Shown here: piece by piece, positions 36,931-50,938 of the stretch
Layout of the letters: each line of letters opens with the position of its first letter
How positions within the stretch are numbered: the first letter of the stretch is position 1
Origin: Lewinellaceae bacterium
GTDB taxonomy: Bacteria; Bacteroidota; Bacteroidia; Chitinophagales; Saprospiraceae
Assembly (NCBI GenBank): GCA_016716135.1
Contig: JADJWX010000005.1
Span: 426,271-490,270, forward strand
Reading direction: 5' to 3'
Length of the DNA stretch: 64,000 nucleotides
Position numbers and translations under genes: made by a program
The notes under the pieces: model-generated
The model's database searches: none
Told to the model about the DNA's origin: nothing
The model's input: the letters and a program-made list of their open reading frames with translations, nothing else

Positions 36931-39879
36931 ATGCGACTCGAACAACGAAATAAACACAGGCTCCTGGCATTGGCGGTTTTTCTGGCCATCGGTTTTGGCC
37001 AGCTGCAGGGGCAGGGTTGGGGGATCACGATCTTTCAACAAGGCGGCGGGGGCGGTGGGTTCGCCGCTGACGGCACCTACGTAACGGCCCTGACCGGATT
37101 CAAAGACAGCATCGGGTTTAACCTGAGCAATTTTGCCTCGACAACTTCCCGGTTCTATTTTCACCGCATCATCAATGGCCAGGCCTGGGAAATTGTTCCT
37201 GCAGGCCCGATCGACAACGATTTTCACCATTTTTCCCGGGCAGCCATTGCCCTTTCCAAAGACAGCGTCGTTGTGCTCGAGGAAGTGCTGGCCGAATCCG
37301 GCGGCATGCGCAAGGTTTACCTGACGCTTTTCCAGGCGATCGAAAATACGGGCATGCCGTCCCTCAGCCTTTCGCGGCTCTGGCATACGGAAATTTTCAG
37401 CGCGCCGGGCGATGCCTTCGCCAAAGAATTAGTGTTAACCCCCGGCGGCGGTTATGCGGCCTTGCTGGAAAAACAGGAAAACGGATCGCCCGATTTTCGG
37501 GATGTGGCCGTGGCCCAACTCGATGCGCAGGGTACTGTGATCTGGCTTCAGGACCTGGGCGAACCGGGCTTCGAATCAGCCGTAGGTCTGATCCCTGCGC
37601 CGCAAGGCGGGTATTTTGTTTTGAAAAACGCGGTTTCTGTGGCCGACACTTCCTTGCGGCAAATCCGGCTGGTCCGCCTCAACGCCGCCGGAACTGTTTT
37701 GGCCGAAACCAGCCTTACGCCCGCCGGTTCGGAACGGGCTACTGCCGTTACCGGCCTGGCCGACGGAAACCTCCTGCTTGCCGGCCTGGATCTGGCCGCT
37801 GGCCGGGAGTTGTTTCTTCGAAAAATTGCGCCCGACGGCAGCCAGCTTTGGCAACAAAATTTCCCCATGACCGACCGCGGGGCGGTGCTGAACGGCCTGG
37901 TTGAAGATCCCTCCGGCGACCTGGTGGGTACGGGTGTGGTGACCGACAGCCTCGCCCAGGAAACCGACGGCCTCCTGCTCAAAACAACCCCCGGCGGCCA
38001 ACCCCTCTGGGAGCGCACGATCGGGCAGCAACAACGGCTGGAAGCCTTCAGCCGGATCGTTTTGTTTCCCGGCGGCGGCTATGTGCTGGGCGGCACCAAC
38101 CGGCCTTCCACGCTGAACCACGCCTACATGGTGCGCACGGATGTAAACGGCATCGTCAAGGCCGGCGCTATCGAGGGCAATGTTTTTCAGGACATGGATG
38201 TGGATTGCAGCCAGTCTGCCGGTGATATACCACTTGAAAACTGGATCGTACACGCTTACCAGGACAGCCTGCATAGTTTTTTCGGCGATACCGACAGCCT
38301 GGGCAACTACCGCATCGAATGCGATACGGGCGACTATGTGGTCACACTCAGCCTTCCGACCATTACTGGGGCGCCTGCGCGAATGCGGTGCCGGTTTCGG
38401 TCGGTTACCTCGACACCGTGCAGCTCGATTTTGCTTTGCAGAGCCTGATCGATTGCCCTTACCTGACGGTCGATCATACCATTTCGCAGGCGCGGCCCTG
38501 CGACACCACGGTTTTTCACGGCCTACTGCAACCAGGGCACCGTTGTCGCTGAAGAAGCCTATCTGGAAATGACGCTCGACGGGGTATTTGACTTCCTCGA
38601 TTCGGACATACCGCCTTCGGCTGTAAATGGCAACACGCTCACCTTCCCGCTGGGCGATATCCAACGGGGCGCCTGCGCCAATTTCACCTTTACGGCCTTT
38701 GTCAGCTGTGATGCACAGGCCGGCTTCGTCGCTTGCTCCGATGCGCATATTTTCCCCGACAGCCTGTGCATTCCGCCCGATCCCCTGTGGTCGGGAGCGC
38801 TGATTCAGGTGAAGGGAAACTGTAGCAACGACAGCGTGATTTTTCAACTGAAAAACATCGGAACCCAGTCGATGCAAGGCGCGTTGGACTACATCGTGAT
38901 CGAAGATGCCGTGCTCCTGCAACAGGGGGCCTTCGACCTTGGCCAGGGCGAAACCATGAATATTTCACTGCTGGCCAACGGCACGACACTGCACCTGCTG
39001 GCCGAGCAGGAGCCCGGTGCGCCGGGCAACAGCCTGCCCATTGCTGCCGTGGAAGGCTGCGTGGGCAGTAGCGGCGCCACGCCCAGTACGGGTTTTTTCA
39101 ACCAGTTTCCGCAAAACGACGCCGACCCGTTTTTGTCGAGCCTCTGCTGGGTGCTAACCAATTCTTACGACCCCAACGACAAACAGGCCTTTCCGACCGG
39201 CTTTTCCGACGAGCATTTTATTTTGGAAAATACCGAACTCGAATACCGCATCCGCTTTCAAAATACCGGCACGGACACCGCTTTTCGGGTTATTCTGCTC
39301 GATACGCTTTCCGCCTACCTCGATCCGGCTACCGTGCGCCCGGGCGCTTCCAGCCATCCGTACGAGTTTGAAATTGATGACCGGGGAGTGCTGCGTTTTA
39401 CCTTTCCGGGTATCCGACTGCCGCAGGAAGCTGTCGATGTAGCAGGTTCGCAGGGATACGTTGATTTTCGCGTGGCGCAAAAGCGCGGAAATGTGCCGGG
39501 AACCGTCATTGAAAATTCGGCCGGCATTTATTTCGACTTCAACCTGCCGGTAATCACCAATACCACCTGGCATACCGTGCACGAGCCCCTGATACTGGTG
39601 CTGACCGATGCCGGGGCGGCGTCCGGTGGAGCTGGTGCGCTTCGGGTGTTCCCCAACCCGGCAGGTGCGGGGCCGGTGACGGTTGCGCTGCCGCCCGGCT
39701 GGTCGGGGGTGCATCAATTTTTGCTGATCGACCAGTTTGGCAAGGTGGTACGGTCGGCCGTGTTTACCGATGGAACATACCGCCTGCAACGCGACGGCCT
39801 TCCCGCCGGTATTTATTTTTTTCAGATTGAAAGCCGGGGGCAACGGAAATTCGCGGGCAAGGTTGTCTTTTTTGAATAG
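36931..39879 (+). pseudogene. Large T9SS-secreted protein with DUF7619-like domain, two frameshifts
   Basis: Would encode about 980 residues: signal peptide (LALAVFLAIGFGQLQG), a WD/delta-60-like beta-propeller over the first 450 residues (repeats such as GGGYAALLEKQENG, GLADGNLLLAGLDL), SdrD-like and DUF11-like modules, a DUF7619 domain (YDPNDKQAFPTGF, LEYRIRFQNTGTDTAFRVILLDTLS, SAGIYFDFNLPVITN) and a T9SS sorting domain (LRVFPNPAGAG). The frame breaks twice: near 38358, where adding a G gives LPDHYWGACANAVPV, and in the T-run at 38512-38516, after which FFTAYCNQGTVVAEEAYLE returns to the first frame. The two breaks compensate each other, so error or a recent lesion is likely rather than long decay. 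Confidence 0.78.
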
Positions 39880-40036
39880 GCAACTCAGGTAGTGACAAGG
39901 CTTGAAAAAACCTGCCATGAAACCTGTGGCAAGCCACCATCCGTAAAAAAACGGGGGTGGCTTTGCTGCGTATTCCAATGCTGCACTGCGCCGGTTTTCC
40001 TATTTTTGCGCGCCACCCAAACAGAGGCCCACCATT

Positions 40037-40777
40037 TTGTCTGTCGCAACGCACCATTTTCAGGTCATCGTACCCTGCTACAACCCGCCCGAAGGTTGGG
40101 AACAGGCTTTGGCCGACCGGTTTGCACGCTTGCAGGAAGCGCTGGCCGGAGTGGCCGGCCAAACCACCCTGATGGTAGTCATCGACGGCGCCTCAGCCAA
40201 TACCACTGCGGCGAATACGAACAGGCTTAAAGTCCTGATCCCGGGTGTACAGGTTATCCAGTATGCCGAAAACCGCGGAAAGGGCTTTGCCATGCGGCTG
40301 GGGGTACAGGCGGCCACTGCCGCGTTTTTATTGCTGACGGACATAGATTTTCCCTACACGACCGACAGCATGCGCAGGGTAGCCGATACCCTCCGGGAAA
40401 AAGGCGGTATCGTGGCGGGCAACCGCAGCACGGCCTATTACGCCAATGTACCGGCCTTCCGGCGCTGGCTTTCAAAGGGGCTGCGCTGGTTGCTGCGGCA
40501 TGTGTTGCGCCAACCCATCGACGATTCCCAATGCGGGCTCAAGGGTTTCGACCCAAACGGCAAGGCGGTATTCCTGGAAACAACCATCGACCGTTTTTTA
40601 TTCGACCTCGAATTTCTCATGCTCGCCAACGGCCGTGTGCCGGTGACGCCCGTGCCGGTAGAATTGCGCCCCGATATTGTGTTTACCAGCCTGGGTTGGA
40701 AAATACTGGCGGCTGAAAGCGGAAATTTTTTAAAATTACTGCTTCGAAAAATACTGGGCCGTAAACCTCATTCCTGA
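40037..40777 (+). CDS. Family 2 glycosyltransferase, dolichyl-phosphate-glucosyltransferase-like
   Basis: A 246-residue GT-A enzyme. Motifs: VIVPCYNPPEGW at the start, MVVIDGAS, ENRGKGFAMRLGVQAATA, LLTDIDFPYT (the metal/nucleotide DxD site), QCGLKGF and the acceptor-side RFLFDLEFLMLA. Such enzymes move a sugar from a nucleotide onto a lipid carrier phosphate. The downstream gene, 27 bp away, is a GT-C-like membrane protein, a natural user of a lipid-linked sugar. The start is TTG at 40037; no ATG fits. Confidence 0.8.
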   Translation: MSVATHHFQVIVPCYNPPEGWEQALADRFARLQEALAGVAGQTTLMVVIDGASANTTAANTNRLKVLIPGVQVIQYAENRGKGFAMRLGVQAATAAFLLLTDIDFPYTTDSMRRVADTLREKGGIVAGNRSTAYYANVPAFRRWLSKGLRWLLRHVLRQPIDDSQCGLKGFDPNGKAVFLETTIDRFLFDLEFLMLANGRVPVTPVPVELRPDIVFTSLGWKILAAESGNFLKLLLRKILGRKPHS

Positions 40778-40804
40778 ACATGTTGAACTGCTGACTTTCC
40801 ACCC

Positions 40805-43174
40805 GTGGACAAACTTGAACATACGATTCACCATTTGCGCTCCCCTAAGCGCGCGTACACAATCTGGGGCCTGCTGTGTGTACTGCTGGTTTGTTCCGGC
40901 CTTATTTGGCTGAAACACGGCAACTGGATCGGCGAGGCCAACCAGTATTTTCTGGGCGGTTCGCCCGATGGATTCAAAAATTACATGACCAGTTTGTGGC
41001 ATGTTCGGCACGACTCCGGCGCCGTGCACTATGAAGGCATGAACTACCCTTTCGGTGAGCATGTGTTGTTTACCGATAATCAACCCATCATCAGCGCGGC
41101 ATTGCAGTGGTGGAGCCACCATGTTTCCGATATCACCGGTACGCAGGCCGGCGTGCTGAACCACATTCTGATCGTCTCCCTGTTGTTGGCATGCGCCGTA
41201 ATTTTCCTGTTGTTGCGCAAGCTGCACATACCGCCCTGGTATGCCGGTCTGGTGGCGCTGGGCATGGTTTTTCTGAGCCCGCAGTACAACCGTTTCGACG
41301 GGCATTTTGCCTTGTCTTACAGCTGGATTTTCCCCCTGCTGCTGCTGCTGCTGTGCAATTACGAGGAGCGGTACAGCCGGCGCTACCAAAGCCTCCAGAT
41401 CGGCGTTTTGCTATTCGTGGCGGCACAATTGCATTTTTATTATTTCGGCATTTCTGCGCTTTTTCTGGGCTTGTATACGGCGTACCAGTTGCTGCGCGAT
41501 CCGTCGTGGCGCAATTTGCGGGTGCGGCTCAGCCATTTGGTTGTGATGGTGATCATACCGTTTGCCTTGCTCAATATTTGGGTGCATTGGGCCGACTATG
41601 CCGCCGACCGGCCGTCCAACCCCTACGGTTTTACCTACTACATCGGACAGTGGGAAGGTGTGTTTTTACCCTACGAATCCTTCCCCTTGTTCCAATGGAT
41701 CGATACCCATATCGTGCCGATCCGGCGGGTGAACGAAGAAACCAAGGCCTATGCCGGGCTGGTGGCTTTTTTGTTTACGTTGTGGCTGCTGGTGTCCAGA
41801 TTTCGCATGTTTGGCAAAAGTTGGGAAAGCGCGGCTTACCACCGGGTGCACAAGCATTACCTGCAGGGCATTTTTGTGGCGGCGCTGGTGCTGCTCGTTT
41901 TTGCCTGCGGCTTCCCTTTCGCCATTTCGGGGATGGAGTGGATGGTCGATTACATGGGCCCCCTGCGGCAGTTTCGCGGGCTTGGGCGTTTTACCTGGGC
42001 CTATTTTTATGTGATCAATGTGCTGGCGTTTTATGCGTTTTGGAACTGGAGCGCCCGTTTTGACGGATTTAAAGGTGGCAGGGCCAAATGGTTTCGCTGG
42101 GTGATCGCCCTGGCGCCGCTGCTGATCCTGTGCTGGGAAGCGTATACCTTCCAACGGCTGCGCCCCCTGCACCTGACGCCCAATATGGGCAAACGCGCAA
42201 TAGCCGCTCCAAGCCCGGAGCATTGGTTGAACAAGGTGGACTTTTCCGCTTACCAGGCGCTGTTGCCGCTGCCGTATTACCATATCGGATCTGAAAATTT
42301 GTGGTGGGACCTCAACTATGAGCATTTTATCCGAACCCAAACCACCGCGCTCCATACCGGCGTGCCCGATATGGGTGTGTACATGAGCCGGACGTCTTGC
42401 AGCCAAACGGTTATTTCCGCGCAGTTTTTACTCGAGCCCTGCGTGGCGCCTGCCATGCTACAGGAACTACCCGACAACCGGCCGATCGCCGTGCTGGTAC
42501 ATCCGCCTTCCTGGGAAGATGTCCGCCGCCGGCACGCCCACCTCATCGAACCGGCGACGCTGGTGTTTGACAGCCCGGAAATGAAGGTTTTTTCCCTGAG
42601 CCCGGATGCGGTGCGCACTTATGTGCAAAGCCGCAGCGCCGCCGTGGAGCAGGAACGGCTTGCCCGCGCATCCCAACCGGAAGGGCAGTGGCAACTGTCG
42701 GCTCAAACCGGCCTGCCGTTTGTGCACCAATCGTATGATTCGCTGCAGTCGACTGCCCGGATTTTTCAGGGCAAAGGCGCCTTCAGCGGCAATATGGGCG
42801 ACACCACCACGCTATGGCGCGGACCATTGCCCAAAGGCCGGTATGTCGTGAATTTCTGGATGTACGCCAACCAGGACCTCGGCATGAACCACGACTTGAT
42901 GTTAGAGGAAAATGGCCTTGTGCAGGGCCACCAAATTCAATTCAGGCACGAGGGCATGCGTTTTTACATGAAAACCATCGTCAACAACTGGGGTTTGTTT
43001 GAACTGCCTATCGAGGTGCACGGCGACAATTCCCGGGTGCATATTTTTCTGTTTAAAAAAGGAACCGACCAAATCTTTTACCTCGACGAGGTGCTGCTCC
43101 GGCCACAAGAAACCGATGCCTATCGCCGGGAAACAGACTGGGTGGTGCGCAATAATTATTGGTACAAACTTTAG
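40805..43174 (+). CDS. GT-C-like multi-pass membrane protein
   Basis: A 789-residue protein with about eleven membrane segments in the first 460 residues, preceded by the loop GGSPDGFKNYMTSLW and YPFGEHVLFTDNQP, like polyprenyl-sugar-dependent GT-C glycosyltransferases. Residues from about 470 form a periplasmic domain ending in a carbohydrate-binding-like beta sandwich (GPLPKGRYVVNFWMYANQ, YLDEVLLRP). The start is a GTG. It probably acts with the GT2 gene just upstream. The donor and acceptor cannot be read from sequence. It ends 21 bp before the dihydroorotase-like gene, probably one operon. Confidence 0.65.
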   Translation: MDKLEHTIHHLRSPKRAYTIWGLLCVLLVCSGLIWLKHGNWIGEANQYFLGGSPDGFKNYMTSLWHVRHDSGAVHYEGMNYPFGEHVLFTDNQPIISAALQWWSHHVSDITGTQAGVLNHILIVSLLLACAVIFLLLRKLHIPPWYAGLVALGMVFLSPQYNRFDGHFALSYSWIFPLLLLLLCNYEERYSRRYQSLQIGVLLFVAAQLHFYYFGISALFLGLYTAYQLLRDPSWRNLRVRLSHLVVMVIIPFALLNIWVHWADYAADRPSNPYGFTYYIGQWEGVFLPYESFPLFQWIDTHIVPIRRVNEETKAYAGLVAFLFTLWLLVSRFRMFGKSWESAAYHRVHKHYLQGIFVAALVLLVFACGFPFAISGMEWMVDYMGPLRQFRGLGRFTWAYFYVINVLAFYAFWNWSARFDGFKGGRAKWFRWVIALAPLLILCWEAYTFQRLRPLHLTPNMGKRAIAAPSPEHWLNKVDFSAYQALLPLPYYHIGSENLWWDLNYEHFIRTQTTALHTGVPDMGVYMSRTSCSQTVISAQFLLEPCVAPAMLQELPDNRPIAVLVHPPSWEDVRRRHAHLIEPATLVFDSPEMKVFSLSPDAVRTYVQSRSAAVEQERLARASQPEGQWQLSAQTGLPFVHQSYDSLQSTARIFQGKGAFSGNMGDTTTLWRGPLPKGRYVVNFWMYANQDLGMNHDLMLEENGLVQGHQIQFRHEGMRFYMKTIVNNWGLFELPIEVHGDNSRVHIFLFKKGTDQIFYLDEVLLRPQETDAYRRETDWVVRNNYWYKL

Positions 43175-43195
43175 AGGTTAGTAACCTATTTCAAT

Positions 43196-44464
43196 ATGCA
43201 ACTCCTGTTAAAAAACATACGCATCTGCTCCGGGCAGAAAATTGCCGGACCGCAGGATATCCGCATCAGCGACGGCATCATCCAGGCCATCGGGAAAAAC
43301 CTGCCCATGGAACCCGGCGTACAGGAAATCAGCTTCCCCGGACAGGCATACGCCTCCGCGGGCTGGATGGATGTGGGCGTGCATACCGGCGACCCGGGCT
43401 ACGAACACCGCGAAGACTTGCGCACAACCACGCAGGCCGCAGCAGCAGGCGGGTTTACGGCCATCGCCTGCGCGCCGAATACCTTGCCGGTGGTGGATTC
43501 CAAGGGATCCGTCGTGTACATTCAAAACAAAACCGCCGGATTGCCCGTATCGGTGTTCCCCATCGGCGCCATTTCAATTGGCGCGAAAGGCGCCGATCTG
43601 GCCGAACTTTACGACATGCATGCGGCGGGCGCCATCGCTTTTTCCGATGGCCGGATGCCGGTGCAGGACGCCGGGCTGCTGCTCCGCGCCTTGCAGTATG
43701 TGCAGGCTTTTCAGGGCCTTATCATGCACCAACCGCATCACAACAGTATCGCCGCCGGCGGGCAAATGCACGAGGGGCTCATCAGTACCCAACTGGGCAT
43801 GCGCGGCATGGCAGCCCTGGCAGAAGAAGTTGCGGTACAACGCGACCTGAGCCTGCTGGAATACGCCGGGGGCCGCCTGCACCTGCACCTGGTGTCGACA
43901 AAAAAAGGGGTTGAAATGGTGCGGGCCGCCAAAGCCGCCGGGCTGCCGGTGACCGCTTCCGTGGCGGTGGCCAACCTTTGTTTTACGGATGAAGCCCTGG
44001 TCGATTTTGACAGCAACTGGAAAGTAAAACCGCCCCTGCGCGACGAAACGCATCGCCAGGCCCTGCTCGAAGGGCTCGCCGACGGCACCATCGATTTTAT
44101 TTGTTCCAACCACACGCCCTGGGACCAGGAGATGAAAAATGTGGAGTTCCCCTTTGCCGAATTCGGCATGATCGGCCTGGAAACGGCCTTTGCGCTTTGC
44201 CGCACATTTTTGGAAAAAGAACTGCCGCTGGAACAGCTGGTTCAACGTTGGGCCGTCGGGCCGCGAACGGTGCTGGGCCTGCCGGTCCCCGAAATCAAAC
44301 CCGGCGCCCCGGCTGAACTGACGCTGTTCGATCCGGAGCAAGCCTGGACGTTTGCGGAAAAGGACATCCGGTCGAAGTCGGTAAATACGCCGTTTGTCGG
44401 GCAAAAGTTTAAAGGAAAGGTGCTGGGAATTCTTAACAAGGGGCAATTGGAAGTTCGTGAATGA
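43196..44464 (+). CDS. Dihydroorotase-like protein with altered active-site motifs
   Basis: A 422-residue amidohydrolase of the PyrC class I group: AGWMDVGVHTGDPGYEHRED, AAAAGGFTAIACAPNT, GAIAFSDGR, LAEEVAVQRDLSLLEYAGGRLHLHLVST, TASVAVANLCFTDE, DFICSNHTPWDQE, GMIGLETAFAL. In active enzymes the first metal motif is HxH before the (R/x)xPG stretch; here the first His is Gly. The late catalytic Asp of the TDHAP-type motif is Asn (SNHTP). It may be a non-catalytic PyrC' supporting aspartate transcarbamoylase, or a Bacteroidota variant whose chemistry is kept. No pyr partner is in the window. Confidence 0.78.
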   Translation: MQLLLKNIRICSGQKIAGPQDIRISDGIIQAIGKNLPMEPGVQEISFPGQAYASAGWMDVGVHTGDPGYEHREDLRTTTQAAAAGGFTAIACAPNTLPVVDSKGSVVYIQNKTAGLPVSVFPIGAISIGAKGADLAELYDMHAAGAIAFSDGRMPVQDAGLLLRALQYVQAFQGLIMHQPHHNSIAAGGQMHEGLISTQLGMRGMAALAEEVAVQRDLSLLEYAGGRLHLHLVSTKKGVEMVRAAKAAGLPVTASVAVANLCFTDEALVDFDSNWKVKPPLRDETHRQALLEGLADGTIDFICSNHTPWDQEMKNVEFPFAEFGMIGLETAFALCRTFLEKELPLEQLVQRWAVGPRTVLGLPVPEIKPGAPAELTLFDPEQAWTFAEKDIRSKSVNTPFVGQKFKGKVLGILNKGQLEVRE

Positions 44465-44928
44465 GTGCATTAACGCTCGTATTGCAGGATTTTTTCAAAC
44501 AATGCGGTAGGCCCCAACTCTATTCCGCCTGTTCCAATCAGGGGGGGAATTAGCCTGGTAATCTCGTCTTGTGTTGATGTTTTGCAAATAGACTGTTATT
44601 AGCAAAAATCAAAAATAACCTGCCTCCGGTTGTTAATGGTTTTGCCCCTTTGATTAGTTCGGGCTACTTTAGACACCTTTACAGTTCGACAAGCCCAAGT
44701 TGTCTTTACCTTCCGTTCGCTTACCGATTTTATTTCCGACTTCGACACACCCAGACGTTCTTCTTTCTTCGCCGACACCGATGCGTTTTTTCTGAACCTG
44801 GCCATCCAATAAAGGATGGTTATGCGCTATTCCCCTGATTAATACTCGTTTATTCATTTTCCAAACCACCAACACCATGGCGCCTTTTAAAATCAACCTA
44901 TTGCAAAAGAATGTTTTGCCCGTTATTA
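44465..44928. other. 464-bp intergenic region, no gene seen
   Basis: Composition falls from GC-rich to AT-rich across this stretch, marking the left edge of the AT-rich island. Small frames occur on both strands but have no sensible start, domain or composition. No strong hairpin or -7 motif is visible. Confidence 0.5.
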
Positions 44929-48242
<3,314 letters not shown>

Positions 48243-48266
48243 CCGCATTCCACTAGCGCTCACCAT

Positions 48267-48288
48267 GGGGCAAGGATTTCCTTGCCCC
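48267..48288. terminator. Hairpin after the beta-helix gene
   Basis: GGGGCAAGGA and complement with a 2-nt loop, 25 bp beyond the stop of the beta-helix gene and 16 bp before the next ATG; followed by AAATAATCTATT. It may attenuate read-through into the next gene. Confidence 0.6.
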
Positions 48289-48303
48289 AAATAATCTATT
48301 ACA

Positions 48304-50049
48304 ATGAAAACGCTATCTACTATATTTTTCTTGTCTTTTTTTGCTTTTTCCAATGCACAAAACCCCAGGTTTTCACCGCGACACGACAATATTTGGTTAA
48401 TGGGGTATGATAGCTATGGCTCGCTTAATTTTGGTGGCACGCGAATCGATTTTTCTACTAATCCACCGATGATTACGCGAGAAGATAGAGAGATGGATTT
48501 CGATGGGACAGATGCCTGCACGAGCGATATTACAGGGCAACTATTATTTTATACGAACGGATACTACATCGCTAATGCACTAAATGATACTATGTTGGGT
48601 GGAGAGCAAATCAATCCTGACCCTACTGCATTGCAAAACAGATTATATCAAGGCGTCTTGCCGCTGCCTTTTCCTAACCACAGTTCACAGTATTTCTTAA
48701 TTCATGAGGTCAGTACGTGGGAACCTAGTATGTATAGTTTTCGCAAAATATTTCGCTGCCTGTATTCAAAGATCGATATGGATGGGGACAATGGACTAGG
48801 AGAGGTAATTGAAGCGAACAGGATTTTTTTGAAAGACACCCTTTGTTACGGGAAACTTACCGCCTGCAAACATGCCAATGGGCGGGATTGGTGGTTGTTA
48901 ATTCCCAAATGGAATAGTGCGGTATTTTTTACTTTTTTATTGACACCGGAAGGTTTAACATCGCATGGTACTCAAACAATTGGTTCAATACCTATATCGA
49001 ATGCCGGTCAAGCAGTATTTTCTCCTGATGGATCAAAATACGTTAAATATAATTCCGTAGGAGGTAGTTTAGGTGGATGGCTAGATGTATATGATTTTGA
49101 TAGGTGCAGCGGTATTTTAAGTAATTGGCAAACCAAATATTTTGACCCTTCCGGCGCTCCTGGTGTAGCGATTTCTCCTAATTCAAGGTATTTGTACTTG
49201 TCTAACGGACATTGGCTATATCAATATGATCTGCATGCAGATGATATTATTGCCAGCGAAAATTTACTAGGGACCTATGACGGCTTCATGTCTCCAGTCA
49301 ATACCTTCTTTTTCCTTTTGCAATTAGCGCCAAATGGCAAATTATACATGAACAGCGCCGCAACTGTCAACACCATGCATATCGTACACCAGCCGGACCT
49401 ACCCGGTGCAGCCTGCCGCTTCGAGCAACATGGTGTTCAACTCCCCACTCTGAACAACTGGAGCATGCCCAACTTCCCCAACTACCGCCTCGGCCCCCTC
49501 GACGGCTCACCCTGCGATACCCTTGGCCTGGACAACTTGCCTGCCGCGCATTTCCGTTGGGAGTTCTGGGATACGCTCACGCCGCTGAATGTCAGCTTCA
49601 CCGATTTATCTATTTACGAACCCGCCACCTGGCTGTGGGATTTTGGCGACGGCGACGGCAGCACGGAAAAAGACCCGGAGCATTTGTACCCGGCGCCGGG
49701 TGTCTACACGGTGTGCCTGAAAGTCAGCAATGGAAATGGTGCAGACTCGATCTGTTATCCGGTCACCGTCGGGGTTTCTTCGGAAAAGGAGGCTGTGCCA
49801 GCCGGTTTAGACGTCGCAGTGGCGCCCAATCCCTTTCAGTCGGTGCTGGCATTTTCAGTCCCGGCAGTCGAAGCTTGGCAGCGCGTGGATATCGTGCTGC
49901 GCGATATGGCCGGGCGCACGGTAGCCCAAACGGCATGGCGCGGGGCGCATTCGGACTGGCAGTTGGGGCACTTGCCGCGCGGGGTGTATGTGTATGAACT
50001 CTGGACGGACGATGGGCGGCGGGCGGTTGGAAGGGTTTTGAAGAAATAA
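48304..50049 (+). CDS. T9SS-secreted protein with beta-propeller and PKD domain
   Basis: A 581-residue exported protein: signal peptide (FFLSFFAFSNAQ), a seven-bladed-propeller-like region to about residue 375 (AVFSPDGSKYVKYN, VAISPNSRYLYLSNG, LAPNGKLYMN), a PKD domain at about 420-490 (WLWDFGDGDGSTEKDPEHLY), and a T9SS sorting domain (VAVAPNPFQSVLAF... RAVGRVLKK). The first 340 codons are AT-rich like the gene before; from about 49330 the gene becomes GC-rich like the host, as if two parts of different origin had been joined. The role of such propeller-PKD proteins is usually adhesion or matrix binding. Confidence 0.8.
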   Translation: MKTLSTIFFLSFFAFSNAQNPRFSPRHDNIWLMGYDSYGSLNFGGTRIDFSTNPPMITREDREMDFDGTDACTSDITGQLLFYTNGYYIANALNDTMLGGEQINPDPTALQNRLYQGVLPLPFPNHSSQYFLIHEVSTWEPSMYSFRKIFRCLYSKIDMDGDNGLGEVIEANRIFLKDTLCYGKLTACKHANGRDWWLLIPKWNSAVFFTFLLTPEGLTSHGTQTIGSIPISNAGQAVFSPDGSKYVKYNSVGGSLGGWLDVYDFDRCSGILSNWQTKYFDPSGAPGVAISPNSRYLYLSNGHWLYQYDLHADDIIASENLLGTYDGFMSPVNTFFFLLQLAPNGKLYMNSAATVNTMHIVHQPDLPGAACRFEQHGVQLPTLNNWSMPNFPNYRLGPLDGSPCDTLGLDNLPAAHFRWEFWDTLTPLNVSFTDLSIYEPATWLWDFGDGDGSTEKDPEHLYPAPGVYTVCLKVSNGNGADSICYPVTVGVSSEKEAVPAGLDVAVAPNPFQSVLAFSVPAVEAWQRVDIVLRDMAGRTVAQTAWRGAHSDWQLGHLPRGVYVYELWTDDGRRAVGRVLKK

Positions 50050-50218
50050 AGTCGATTGTTATGCTTGCGTTTTTTATCAAAAGGGAAACAGGATAACATA
50101 TCTTTAAAGTTTCCCGTAAAATACCAACCAACTTTTGCAGTTTACACAACCGGTTGGGGCCTATGTTCCCTTGCCGGATTTTTTTAACCAATCACCAGGA
50201 CAACCCGCCCACCCGTAC

Positions 50219-50938
50219 ATGAAAAAATTTACACTCGCCATTTTCCTTTTCAGCACACCTGTTTTTTTTAGTTCTTGCGACACCTTGCAACAAATTGCCA
50301 ACGAAGCCCTGAGCGAACCCTCGCTGGCGGAGATCGGCCAGGGTTTGAAAGCGGCCCTGAACAATGGCGTCAGCAAGGGCGTCAACACACTTTCGGCCCG
50401 CGATGGCTATTTCAAAAGCGCGTACAAAATTCTGCTGCCTGCGGATGCCCGCCGGGTTACCGAAAAACTGAAAGTTGTGCCCGGATTTACAAACCTGGAA
50501 AACGAGCTCCTTGAAAAGATCAACCGCGGCGCCGAAGATGCCGCCAAAGAAGCCGGGCCCATTTTTGTGACCGCCATCCGCGGCATGAGTTTCCAGGATG
50601 CCACCAACATTCTCATGGGCGCCGACAACGCCGCAACGCAGTACCTGCACAAAACGACCTACGATCAGTTGTACGAAAAATTCAACCCCAAAATCGTGGT
50701 CGCACTCGACAAGATCGGCGCCAACGACCTGTGGAAAAAAGCCGCCGACGCCTACAACAAAATTCCGCTGGTCACCAAGGTCAACAACGACTTCGACGAT
50801 TATGTGACCACTGAGGCACTCAAAGGCCTTTTTTCAAAAATTGAAGAAGAGGAAAAAAATATCCGCCGCAACCCGGTAGCCCGTACGACCAGCCTGCTCA
50901 AAAAAGTGTTTTCAAAACAGGATACCAACCGAAAATAA
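50219..50938 (+). CDS. DUF4197 lipoprotein
   Basis: A 239-residue protein with a lipoprotein signal (FSTPVFFSSCDTLQQ, lipobox Cys near residue 20) and a DUF4197 domain: GLKAALNNGVSKGVNTLS, YKILLPADARRV, INRGAEDAAKEAGPIF, TNILMGADNAATQYL, NDFDDYVTTEALKGLF. Predicted helical and attached to a membrane from the periplasm side; function unknown. The ATG at 50219 gives the lipobox; an earlier in-frame start would spoil it. About 60 bp upstream of a paralogue. Confidence 0.85.
   Translation: MKKFTLAIFLFSTPVFFSSCDTLQQIANEALSEPSLAEIGQGLKAALNNGVSKGVNTLSARDGYFKSAYKILLPADARRVTEKLKVVPGFTNLENELLEKINRGAEDAAKEAGPIFVTAIRGMSFQDATNILMGADNAATQYLHKTTYDQLYEKFNPKIVVALDKIGANDLWKKAADAYNKIPLVTKVNNDFDDYVTTEALKGLFSKIEEEEKNIRRNPVARTTSLLKKVFSKQDTNRK

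Noticed and set aside
37576..38922. Open frame of 448 codons opposite the DUF7619 gene
   Set aside because: Antisense; the plus strand has the family sequence in spite of frameshifts.
41333..41355. CTG run in the GT-C-like gene
   Set aside because: It encodes a leucine stretch of a membrane helix and changes length in frame; not a switch.
44599..44805. Lys/Arg-rich small frame before the AT-rich island
   Set aside because: No plausible start or homology; typical of a low-complexity intergenic stretch.
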